A DNA stretch of 8,358 nt from Thermoguttaceae bacterium (GTDB taxonomy: Bacteria > Planctomycetota > Planctomycetia > Pirellulales > Thermoguttaceae): assembly GCA_024653385.1 (NCBI GenBank), contig JANLFZ010000126.1, forward strand, positions 5,457-13,814. The letters run 5' to 3'. Made by a program: the position numbers and the translations under genes. Positions within the stretch are counted from its first letter, which is position 1. Every line of letters starts with the position of its first letter. Positions 1 to 5,848 of the stretch are shown here, in pieces. The notes beneath the pieces are model-generated. The model worked only from the letters and a program-made list of their open reading frames with translations, searched no databases and had not been told where the DNA came from.

Positions 1-1136
1 TTGGCGGGTTGGCGGCGGGACTGGTGGGAACGGCCAAGTACTACCTCTGGCTCGCCGAAGACCCCGGTCAGTTGACCGCCTTCCGCACGAGTGCCATCGT
101 GGCCGAGGTGCTCTTGGGATTCATCACCCTGACCGGCAGCCTCATGGCGGCGGGCAAACTCCAGGAACTCAAGTGGATCCCCCAACGCCCGGTGACGTAC
201 CCCTACCAGAACGTGAGCAACATCGGGCTATTGGCGCTGGCAGTGCTCTTGGGCGTCGGCCTGGTCGTCTGGCCGACCGGGGCGTTTGCCGCGGTGGCCT
301 TCCCGCTGATCGTGGTGCTCGCGCTGGCCTTCGGCGTGCTGCTGGTCATTCCCATCGGCGGCGCCGACATGCCCACGGTGATCTCGATCCTCAATTCGTA
401 TGCCGGCCTGTCGGCCGTGGCGATGGGGTTCGTGCTCGACAACAAACTTCTCATCACGGCCGGGGCGCTGGACGGATCGAGCGGTCTGATTCTCTCGATC
501 ATCATGTGCCGGGCGATGAACCGGTCGTTCACCAACGTGCTGTTCGGCGCCTTCGGCAAGGTGCAGGCGGCTGCGGCGGGCAAGGACGACCGGGTTTACA
601 AGGCCGAGACGATCGAGGGCGCGGCCCAGGTGCTCGAACAAGCCAGCTTCGTCGTGATCGTGCCCGGCTACGGGATGGCCGTGGCCCAGGCCCAGCACCG
701 GGTGCGCGAGTTGTACCAGGAGCTTCAGAAACGGGGCATCACGGTGAAGTTCGCCATTCACCCGGTCGCGGGCCGCATGCCCGGCCATATGAACGTGCTG
801 TTGGCCGAGGCCGACATCCCCTATGCCGACCTGGTCGAGATGGACGAGATCAACCGCGACATGCCGCAGTGCGACGTGGCGCTAGTGATCGGCGCCAACG
901 ACGTGGTCAACCCCGCCGCGCGCTACGACAAGACGACGCCCATCTACGGCATGCCGATCATCGACGCGGACAAGGCCCGGACCGTCTTCGCCATCAAGCG
1001 GAGCAAGAATCCCGGCTTTGCCGGGATCGACAACGAGTTGTACTTCCAGGACAAGACCTTCATGCTCTTCGGCGACGCCAAGGCCGTGGTGGGCGAACTG
1101 GTCAAGCACCTGGCCAGCCAGCGCGAAGCGGCTTGA
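1..1136 (+). CDS. pntB: NAD(P) transhydrogenase subunit beta, 5'-truncated by window edge
   Basis: PntB is the membrane and NADP(H)-binding subunit of proton-translocating transhydrogenase, which uses the proton gradient to reduce NADP+ with NADH. The open frame runs from the window edge (first full codon at 3) to TGA at 1134-1136, about 377 codons. Compared with the roughly 460-residue E. coli protein, about 90 N-terminal residues lie outside. Hydrophobic segments fill about nt 90-560, including the conserved IGGADMP (about 354) and LNSYAG (about 390) stretches and the IMCRAMNRSF stretch closing the membrane domain. The C-terminal dIII Rossmann domain carries PGYGMAVAQAQ (nt 663 on), IHPVAGRMPGHMNVLLAEA, VEMDEIN, VIGANDVVNPAA, the KRS loop and a terminal LFGDAKA. 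These match the family closely. The TTG at nt 9 is an internal Leu codon, not the start. pntA is presumably upstream, outside the window. Convergent with the EF-G-like gene. Confidence 0.97.
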   Translation, partial: GGLAAGLVGTAKYYLWLAEDPGQLTAFRTSAIVAEVLLGFITLTGSLMAAGKLQELKWIPQRPVTYPYQNVSNIGLLALAVLLGVGLVVWPTGAFAAVAFPLIVVLALAFGVLLVIPIGGADMPTVISILNSYAGLSAVAMGFVLDNKLLITAGALDGSSGLILSIIMCRAMNRSFTNVLFGAFGKVQAAAAGKDDRVYKAETIEGAAQVLEQASFVVIVPGYGMAVAQAQHRVRELYQELQKRGITVKFAIHPVAGRMPGHMNVLLAEADIPYADLVEMDEINRDMPQCDVALVIGANDVVNPAARYDKTTPIYGMPIIDADKARTVFAIKRSKNPGFAGIDNELYFQDKTFMLFGDAKAVVGELVKHLASQREAA

Positions 1137-1394
1137 ACGGGCGCAAGCCTCGGCGCGATCCTGCTGGCAGTGCGCCGGCGGCGGCACCCTCCAATCCGGC
1201 TTGGCGGGATGAAGCCCTTGGATGCCAGCCGTGACGCGCGGCGCATCAATCGGCCAGATTGTGCTCGACCACCGCGCCGGTTGTCTTGCCGAGGTCGATG
1301 CCCGGGGGCTTCGGCCTGCCCTCGGCGGCGCGGTGCAGGTCGGTCATCACGTTGCCCGTGAACGAGCCAGTCCCCAGCCTGTGAACGGTTACTT
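1137..1394. other. Convergent intergenic region with no supported gene
   Basis: This 258-bp gap lies between the pntB stop and the stop of the EF-G-like gene, which are transcribed toward each other. It holds a nested GC-rich inverted repeat (1270-1335, listed separately) and a 7-bp direct repeat GTGAACG at 1358-1364 and 1381-1387. No hairpin followed by a T-run is visible on either strand, so classic intrinsic terminators are absent. A 33-codon minus-strand frame (ATG 1347 to TGA 1246) has no Shine-Dalgarno sequence and is discussed under findings. Confidence 0.6.
1270..1335. repeat. Nested GC-rich inverted repeat with TTCG loop
   Basis: The outer arms CACCGCGCCG (1270-1279) and CGGCGCGGTG (1326-1335) are perfect 10-bp complements. 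Inside them, CCGAGG (1289-1294) pairs with CCTCGG (1320-1325). The centre has GGC-TTCG-GCC (1307-1316), which as plus-strand RNA gives a C(UUCG)G tetraloop, extendable by one G-U pair. Together they would fold into one elongated hairpin with internal loops, between two convergent genes. It could act as a transcript 3'-end stabiliser or a Rho-assisted bidirectional end point. No U-tract follows on either strand, so it is not called an intrinsic terminator. Confidence 0.55.
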
Positions 1395-3494
1395 TTACTC
1401 CTCCTCTTCCTCCTCGAGGTGCGCCTTCTCGATGATTTCCTTGGCGACGTTGCCGGGGACCAGGTCGTAGTGACTGAACTCCATCGTATAGCTGCCCTGG
1501 CCGCCGGTGATGCTCGACAGGGCCCGGGCGTAGGTCGTCACTTCGGCCAGGGGCACCTCGGCGATGAGGGTCTGGAGGTTCCCGCCGGCCGAATCCATGC
1601 CCAGCACGCGCCCTCGCCGGCCCGACATATCGCTCGAGATGTCGCCCAGTTTGTCGCCGGGCACGGTGACCTCGAGCTTCACGATGGGCTCCAAGAGGCT
1701 CGGCTTGCACAGGTTGAAGACATTGCGGAAGGCCATCGAGCTGGCGGTCTTGAAGGCCTGCTCGGAGCTGTCGACCGGGTGGTGCTTGCCGAAGTGCACT
1801 TCGACGCAGACGTTGGTCACCGGGTAGCCGGCGATCACGCCCCGGACAATGCGGTCGAGAAAGCCCTTTTCGACGGCAGGCAGGAAATTGCCGGGGATCG
1901 TTCCGCCCACGATCGAATCGATCCAGATGAAGTTGTGCTCGGGGTGGTAGTGGAACTCTTTCATCGAGGGGAAACGGGCCTTCGTGGCGAACTCCTCGGG
2001 AACGGTGCCGGCGGGGAAGGGGAACATGCGGATGTGGACCTCGCCGAACTGGCCGCGCCCGCCCGTCTGCTTCTTGTGCCGGTACATGCCCTCGCCGTTG
2101 GCCTGAATCGTCTCGCGGTAGGGGATCTTGGGTTCCTTGGTTTCGATCTCGACCTTGTCGCGGCGCTTGAGCCGTTCGCGGAGGATCTGAAGGTGCAGTT
2201 CGCTCATCCCATAGATCACCATCTCCTTGGTCTGCACGTCGAGTTCGCGGCGGAAGGTCGAGTCTTCTTGAGCCAGCTTGGCCAGCGAGCCGGAGACCTT
2301 GGCCTCGTCGCCGCGGCTCTTCGGCGCGGCGGCAAGGTTGACCATGGGGATGGGAAACGCAATGGCCGGCAGTTCGATCTCGCCCAGCGAGCTGCCGGTC
2401 TGGAGTTCTTCGACCTTGGTCACGGCGACGATCGCGCCCGGGCCGGCCTCGTCGATCGGCTGGGTCTCGTTGGCCTGGACCTGAAACAACTGCGCGATCT
2501 TGACCGGCTTGCGCGCGCCGACCACGGGCACCATCGAGTCCTTGACCAGTTTGCCGGAAAACACGCGGAGATAGCTCAGCTTCTGCACGAAGGGGTCGAT
2601 CCGGGTCTTGAACACCTGGGCCACCAGCGGGCCTTCCGGGTCGGCCTGGACCTCGACCTCGGACCCGTCGGGCTTCTTGCCCTTGCGCCGGATCGTGTTG
2701 GCCGGCAAGGCGCACAAGGCCAGCGCCTCGAGCATCTCGGCAAATCCCGCGCCGGTCTTGCCCGAAACGCAGATCATGGGAATCAGGGACCCTTCGGCAA
2801 CGGCCTGGATCAACAGGCGCGAGAGTTCGTCCTTGCCGGGTGGCTGGCCTTCGAGGTACCGATTCATGACCTCTTCGTCGGCCATGACGATCGACTCGAT
2901 AAGCGATTCGTGGATCGCGGCCGGATCGACCAGGGCCCCGGCCGCGTCTCCGGGAGGTTCGAGCGTCCCCACCACGCCGCGGAAGTCGGCCCCCACGCCG
3001 AGCGGCACGTTCAGCAGGACGCACTCGGGGCCGAACATCTCCCTGATGCTCTCCAAGAGGGCCGGGAAATCGATGTTCTCGGCATCCATCTTGTTCAGCA
3101 CGATCATCCGGCCGAGCCCCGCCTTGTGCGCCTCGGCAAAGACGCGGCGGGTGTTGACCTCGATGCCCGACTGCGCGTTGACCACGATCACCGCGGTGTC
3201 GACGCCCCGCAGGGCACCGATCGTCTGGCCGATGAAGTCCGGGTAGCCCGGCGTGTCCAGCACATGGAATCGCTTGCCGGCATGGTCGAAGAACACCGGA
3301 GTGGCCTCGATCGTGTACCGGTGCGATTTCTCCTCCTCGTCGAAATCGCAGATGCTCGTGCCGTCGTCCACGCTGGCCGGCCGGTTCACCATGCCCGTGG
3401 ACGTAAGCATGCGATCGACAAGCGTCGTCTTGCCCGACGACTTGTGGCCGCACAAGGCGATGTTGCGGATGATTTCGACGGGGGTGGTTGCCAT
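1395..3494 (-). CDS. fusA: Elongation factor G-like translational GTPase (divergent EF-G paralogue)
   Basis: 699 residues, the usual EF-G size, with the EF-G domain order. The G domain has a P-loop GHKSSGKT (residues 16-23), G3 DTPGYPDF (80-87), G4 NKMD (134-137) and G5-like SGKTGAG (244-250). Domain II lies about 285-385. Domain III contains GMSELHLQIL. Domain IV contains KKQTGGRGQFGEVHI (474-488) and the tip segment HHPVDSSEQAFK. Domain V ends near residue 690 before six terminal glutamates. Canonical EF-G has AHIDAGKT, RGITI and DTPGHVDF. Here the P-loop differs, switch I reads HRYTI, and the catalytic His of G3 is Tyr. This resembles the EF-G2/FusA2-like paralogue class rather than the housekeeping factor, so translocase activity is uncertain. 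The ATG at 3494 was chosen because AAGGAA lies 6 nt upstream and the protein then begins MATTPVEIIRNIALCGHK. It starts 25 bp after the hisA stop, so cotranscription is likely. Confidence 0.93.
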   Translation of the reverse strand: MATTPVEIIRNIALCGHKSSGKTTLVDRMLTSTGMVNRPASVDDGTSICDFDEEEKSHRYTIEATPVFFDHAGKRFHVLDTPGYPDFIGQTIGALRGVDTAVIVVNAQSGIEVNTRRVFAEAHKAGLGRMIVLNKMDAENIDFPALLESIREMFGPECVLLNVPLGVGADFRGVVGTLEPPGDAAGALVDPAAIHESLIESIVMADEEVMNRYLEGQPPGKDELSRLLIQAVAEGSLIPMICVSGKTGAGFAEMLEALALCALPANTIRRKGKKPDGSEVEVQADPEGPLVAQVFKTRIDPFVQKLSYLRVFSGKLVKDSMVPVVGARKPVKIAQLFQVQANETQPIDEAGPGAIVAVTKVEELQTGSSLGEIELPAIAFPIPMVNLAAAPKSRGDEAKVSGSLAKLAQEDSTFRRELDVQTKEMVIYGMSELHLQILRERLKRRDKVEIETKEPKIPYRETIQANGEGMYRHKKQTGGRGQFGEVHIRMFPFPAGTVPEEFATKARFPSMKEFHYHPEHNFIWIDSIVGGTIPGNFLPAVEKGFLDRIVRGVIAGYPVTNVCVEVHFGKHHPVDSSEQAFKTASSMAFRNVFNLCKPSLLEPIVKLEVTVPGDKLGDISSDMSGRRGRVLGMDSAGGNLQTLIAEVPLAEVTTYARALSSITGGQGSYTMEFSHYDLVPGNVAKEIIEKAHLEEEEEE

Positions 3495-3500
3495 GAAACG

Positions 3501-3506
3501 TTCCTT
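3501..3506 (-). promoter_or_regulatory. Shine-Dalgarno sequence of the EF-G-like gene
   Basis: Minus-strand AAGGAA lies 6 nt before the ATG at 3494. It sits in the 25-bp gap after the hisA stop and decides against the upstream in-frame ATG at 3527, which would overlap hisA and add 11 non-conserved residues. Confidence 0.75.
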
Positions 3507-3519
3507 GCTCTCTGAGTGG

Positions 3520-4281
3520 TTATGCACACCTGCCGGCGCGGAGGGCCGCGGGCAGTTCGATGGTCCCTTCGTACAATGCCCGACCGATGATACAGCCGGC
3601 CAGCCCTGCGGCGGCCAACCGGGTCACATCGTCGATGCTCGTCACGCCTCCCGAGGCGATCACCGGCAGGCGCACGGCCGAACGCATCTGAGCCATCGCC
3701 GTCACATTGGGGCCGGCCATCATCCCGTCGGTGCTGATATCGGTATAGACGAGGGCGGCCAGCGGCTCGTCGTCATACTGGCGCGCAAGGTCCACTGCCG
3801 CGACATCGCTGGTCTTTAGCCAACCGTGGGTCGCCACCCGCCCTTGCCGGGCATCGATGCCCAACACGAGTCTACCCGGAAAGGTGCGGCACATCCGGCG
3901 AAACCACTCCGGGTCCTGAAGCGCCGAGGTACCCAGGACCAGCCGGGCGACTCCCAGTTCGAGTAGGTGCCGAATCGTCGCCTCGGTGCGGATCCCCCCG
4001 CCCAACTCGCAAGGGACGGGAACCGCCTTGACGATCGACTCGACCGCAGGCAGATTGCCAGGCCGGCCGTCTCGCGCCCCGTCCAGATCGACCAGGTGGA
4101 GACACTCCGCCCCGAGGTCGACCCAATGGCGAGGATCCTGCCGCGATGGCTCGCCATTGTCGACCCAATGGCGAGCCATCGCGGCAGGATCCTCGCCAAA
4201 GACCGTCTCGCGGCCGTAGTCTCCCTGCCTCAGGCGAACGCATTTGCCACCGCGAAGGTCAATCGCCGGCCAGATTTGCAC
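3520..4281 (-). CDS. hisA: 1-(5-phosphoribosyl)-5-[(5-phosphoribosylamino)methylideneamino]imidazole-4-carboxamide isomerase (HisA) with a 14-residue insertion
   Basis: HisA carries out the Amadori isomerisation of ProFAR to PRFAR, the fourth step of histidine synthesis, in the cytoplasm. The 253-residue (beta/alpha)8 barrel shows the N-terminal catalytic Asp in PAIDLRGG (Asp8), phosphate-binding GGGIR (94-98), the second catalytic Asp in GIDARQG (Asp143), THGWLKT (151-157), YTDISTDGM (179-187), SGGV (210-213) and GRALYEG. The start is GTG at 4281, with AGGAG 9 nt upstream. The protein runs about 10 residues longer than usual, explained by residues 42-55 (NGEPSRQDPRHWVD), which sit between the MARHWVD helix and the GAECLHLVDLDGA strand and repeat RHWVD. 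Removing them restores a normal HisA. The insertion comes from the inverted repeat at 4127-4198 and keeps the frame. It lies away from the catalytic motifs in sequence, so the enzyme may still work. hisH lies 89 bp upstream and the EF-G-like gene 25 bp downstream. Confidence 0.95.
   Translation of the reverse strand: MQIWPAIDLRGGKCVRLRQGDYGRETVFGEDPAAMARHWVDNGEPSRQDPRHWVDLGAECLHLVDLDGARDGRPGNLPAVESIVKAVPVPCELGGGIRTEATIRHLLELGVARLVLGTSALQDPEWFRRMCRTFPGRLVLGIDARQGRVATHGWLKTSDVAAVDLARQYDDEPLAALVYTDISTDGMMAGPNVTAMAQMRSAVRLPVIASGGVTSIDDVTRLAAAGLAGCIIGRALYEGTIELPAALRAGRCA
4117..4175. repeat. 17-bp direct repeat flanking the hisA insertion
   Basis: GTCGACCCAATGGCGAG occurs at 4117-4133 and again at 4159-4175, a 42-bp offset, exactly 14 codons. 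On the coding strand it encodes the repeated RHWVD. Removing one repeat unit (42 bp) restores a HisA of ordinary length, so these repeats mark the limits of the inserted segment. Confidence 0.95.
4127..4198. repeat. Perfect 33-bp inverted repeat (6-bp loop) inside hisA
   Basis: The left arm 4127-4159 is the exact reverse complement of the right arm 4166-4198, and the loop is TCGACC (4160-4165). Each arm contains GGATCC. The palindromic GTCGAC at 4159-4164 overlaps the centre, offset by one base. The structure lies 83-154 nt after the hisA start codon and encodes the 14-residue HisA insertion plus the flanking native residues. hisA mRNA should form a very stable stem here. Confidence 0.97.
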
Positions 4282-4290
4282 TCCAAACCG

Positions 4291-4295
4291 CTCCT
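4291..4295 (-). promoter_or_regulatory. Shine-Dalgarno sequence of hisA supporting the GTG start
   Basis: Minus-strand AGGAG lies 9 nt before GTG at 4281. It supports a GTG start, which gives the conserved HisA N-terminus (M)QIWPAIDLRGG. Confidence 0.7.
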
Positions 4296-4370
4296 AACCG
4301 CCCGAGCACGACACGACAAAACGGGTAATATTACATACCGCAACCGGGCTTGCAAGGTCGGCAAGGTCTC

Positions 4371-4985
4371 TCAACAGCCTCGCCACTCGGCGAAGTTCTT
4401 CAGCATCCTCAGGCCGTCCGACTGGCTCTTCTCCGGATGAAACTGCGTGGCAACCAAGTTGTCGCGCCATACCATCGAGCAAAAGGCATCGGGATAGTCC
4501 GTGGTCGTGGCCACCACTTCGGGGTCACACGGCACCACATAGTAGGAGTGGACGAAGTACACGTATGCACCGTCCCGCAGCCCATCGAGTATTGGACAGC
4601 GGCGCTGAATAGTCAGTTGGTTCCATCCCATATGGGGTATCGAGTATTCCTCTGGAATGCGGAATCGCACGACCTCGCCGCCGAGCACTCCGAGTCCTGG
4701 ATGGCAGCCATTCTCGTAGCTTCGCTCGAACAGCATTTGGAGTCCCAGGCAGATCCCCAAGAATGGCTTGCCCGATTCGATCGCCTCGACGATCGCCGGC
4801 GCCAGTTCGCGCCGGCGGAGTTCTGCAATGGCGTCTTCAAAAGCCCCCACGCCGGGTAGAACAACTCGGGTTGCGGCCCGAATGGCGGCGGGATCGCTGG
4901 TGACCAAAGCCGGATGTCCAACCCTTTCAAACCCCTTTTGCACACTGCGGAGGTTGCCCATACCATAGTCGACAATGGCGATCAT
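4371..4985 (-). CDS. hisH: Imidazole glycerol phosphate synthase glutaminase subunit HisH
   Basis: HisH hydrolyses glutamine and channels ammonia to HisF, which makes imidazole glycerol phosphate and AICAR from PRFAR. The 204-residue class I glutamine amidotransferase has the oxyanion strand PGVGAF (44-49), the nucleophile elbow GICLGLQ with Cys79, PHMGWN (117-122), YFVHSYY (143-149) and the catalytic His183 and Glu185 in QFHPEKS. Length and motifs are normal. The ATG at 4985 gives the conserved MIAIVDYGMGN. An upstream in-frame GTG at 5057 overlaps the preceding stop as GTGA, but it would add 24 Arg/Pro/Ser-rich residues absent from the family, so I reject it. No good Shine-Dalgarno sequence precedes the ATG, so translation may depend on coupling to the upstream gene, 68 bp away. 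hisA follows after 89 bp. HisF, the partner subunit, is not in the window. Confidence 0.96.
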   Translation of the reverse strand: MIAIVDYGMGNLRSVQKGFERVGHPALVTSDPAAIRAATRVVLPGVGAFEDAIAELRRRELAPAIVEAIESGKPFLGICLGLQMLFERSYENGCHPGLGVLGGEVVRFRIPEEYSIPHMGWNQLTIQRRCPILDGLRDGAYVYFVHSYYVVPCDPEVVATTTDYPDAFCSMVWRDNLVATQFHPEKSQSDGLRMLKNFAEWRGC

Positions 4986-5053
4986 GAAAGGAGTCCGGTG
5001 TGTTGAAATGCTGGGGCTTCGATGAGGGCCGGTGCGGGCGCGACCGCTGGGTC

Positions 5054-5824
5054 TCACAGGTTTCGCAAGTACTCGACCATGGCGGCCGTACGGGGGACGG
5101 GATCCTCGTCAGGGGGTGGTTGGACGGCGAAATACCCCTGGAACCCGTGCTCGTCGAGTTTGGCCAGCAGGTCGGGAATATCGGCGTCGCCAAACGGCGC
5201 GGCAGGTTTTGCGCCGCCTCCTGACAAGGAAGAAGCCCCCACATTGCCCAGAATCACATGGACGACCCACGGTGCCAGCGCGGCAAGCGCATCGGACGGG
5301 GAGAAGCCGGCCGACGCGAGTTTGGCAGGATGGAAGGCCACACCAAGGCTTCCTTCGGGTAGGGCAGCGAGAAGTCGTGCAAGATCCTCTCCCGATTCGC
5401 TGCCGGTCTCAGCGGCCAGCAGGGTGCCAGCCCGATGGCCGTGGCGTCCCAAGTCGGAGAGCACTTCGACCATGAGTTTCCAGGAATCCGAATCCGGCGG
5501 GGGCACGCGGCCGATGTGATTAACGACGACCCGAGCGCCCAACTGGTAGGCAAAGTCCATCGCGGCCTTGGTGGCAGCGATGCGTCGTTCCAGGTCGGCT
5601 TCGGTGGCATACCCACGACGGGTGGCGAAGCCGAGCGCGGCAACCCGCAGGTTATAATCTCCCAGCATCTTCCGCACTTGCCGCAAGCCCGTGCGGGAAA
5701 GCCCGGTGGCAGAGACCTCGCCCCGGCCATCGATGACCACGGCGTTTACCCCCATCTCGGCCGTCGTGTGCAAGGCTTTGGCAAAGGGCATGCGCAAGCC
5801 AGCCAGTTCGAGGGCGAGTTTCAT
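5054..5824 (-). CDS. Sugar-phosphate isomerase/epimerase-like TIM-barrel protein with degenerate metal site
   Basis: This 256-residue protein fits the xylose-isomerase-like (AP endonuclease 2) TIM-barrel superfamily, whose active members isomerise or epimerise sugars with a divalent metal. Visible strands are KLALELAG at the N-terminus, VNAVVIDG (26-33), LRVAALGFA (59-67), ARVVVNHIG (97-105), GTLLAAETGSESGEDLARL (133-151), LGVAFHPAKL (160-169) and WVVHVILGN (186-194), ending in EYLRNL. Glu139 is the expected first metal ligand. From recalled relatives, later ligand positions usually read (D/N)PANL or (D/N)PGNL, HVHAKD and an ERE near the end. Here these are FHPAKL, HVILGN and AVQPPP, so the metal site looks lost. 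The ATG at 5824 was chosen because GGAG lies 6 nt upstream; an upstream ATG at 5854 would run into the divergent gene. It is probably the first gene of the minus-strand unit ahead of hisH. The substrate is unknown, and it may be a non-catalytic relative. Confidence 0.82.
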   Translation of the reverse strand: MKLALELAGLRMPFAKALHTTAEMGVNAVVIDGRGEVSATGLSRTGLRQVRKMLGDYNLRVAALGFATRRGYATEADLERRIAATKAAMDFAYQLGARVVVNHIGRVPPPDSDSWKLMVEVLSDLGRHGHRAGTLLAAETGSESGEDLARLLAALPEGSLGVAFHPAKLASAGFSPSDALAALAPWVVHVILGNVGASSLSGGGAKPAAPFGDADIPDLLAKLDEHGFQGYFAVQPPPDEDPVPRTAAMVEYLRNL

Positions 5825-5848
5825 CGTGGACTCCGAAAGCGGGGTGTC
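5825..5848. promoter_or_regulatory. 24-bp divergent start-to-start gap
   Basis: Two divergent start codons (5824 minus, 5849 plus) are only 24 bp apart. No room exists for two promoters, so the -35/-10 region of each gene must lie inside the coding sequence of the other, or one start is further downstream than called. I see no clear -10/-35 pair here. Confidence 0.5.
5831..5834 (-). promoter_or_regulatory. Shine-Dalgarno sequence of the epimerase-like gene
   Basis: Minus-strand GGAG lies 6 nt before the ATG at 5824. It supports this start over the in-frame ATG at 5854. Confidence 0.5.

Noticed and set aside
1246..3453. 735-codon minus-strand frame overlapping the EF-G-like gene
   Set aside because: It is the frame-shifted shadow of the EF-G-like gene: Arg/Gly/Pro-rich, with no conserved motifs. 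Only its last 33 codons fall outside the real gene, and those are discussed separately.
1419..3515. 698-codon open frame on the plus strand opposite the EF-G-like gene
   Set aside because: Its translation is low-complexity and rich in His, Asp, Gly and Arg, with no domain signature. The minus strand here is an unmistakable EF-G-family protein. Long antisense frames are common in GC-rich genes with strong third-position GC bias.
4127..4198. Inverted repeat in hisA as an inserted mobile element or site-specific recombination site
   Set aside because: The inserted sequence is explained entirely by an inverted copy of adjacent hisA sequence. There is no foreign sequence, no transposase, and no target duplication other than the 17-bp repeat created by the event itself.
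4986..5057. GTG start at 5057 for hisH, overlapping the preceding stop as GTGA
   Set aside because: It would add 24 Arg/Pro/Ser-rich residues before the conserved MIAIVDYGMGN, and no Shine-Dalgarno sequence precedes the GTG.
5435..5848. Upstream extension of the large plus-strand gene through the epimerase-like gene
   Set aside because: The extra 138 codons lie antisense to a well-supported protein and lack its conserved N-terminal features. The hydrophobic signal-like segment begins at the ATG at 5849.
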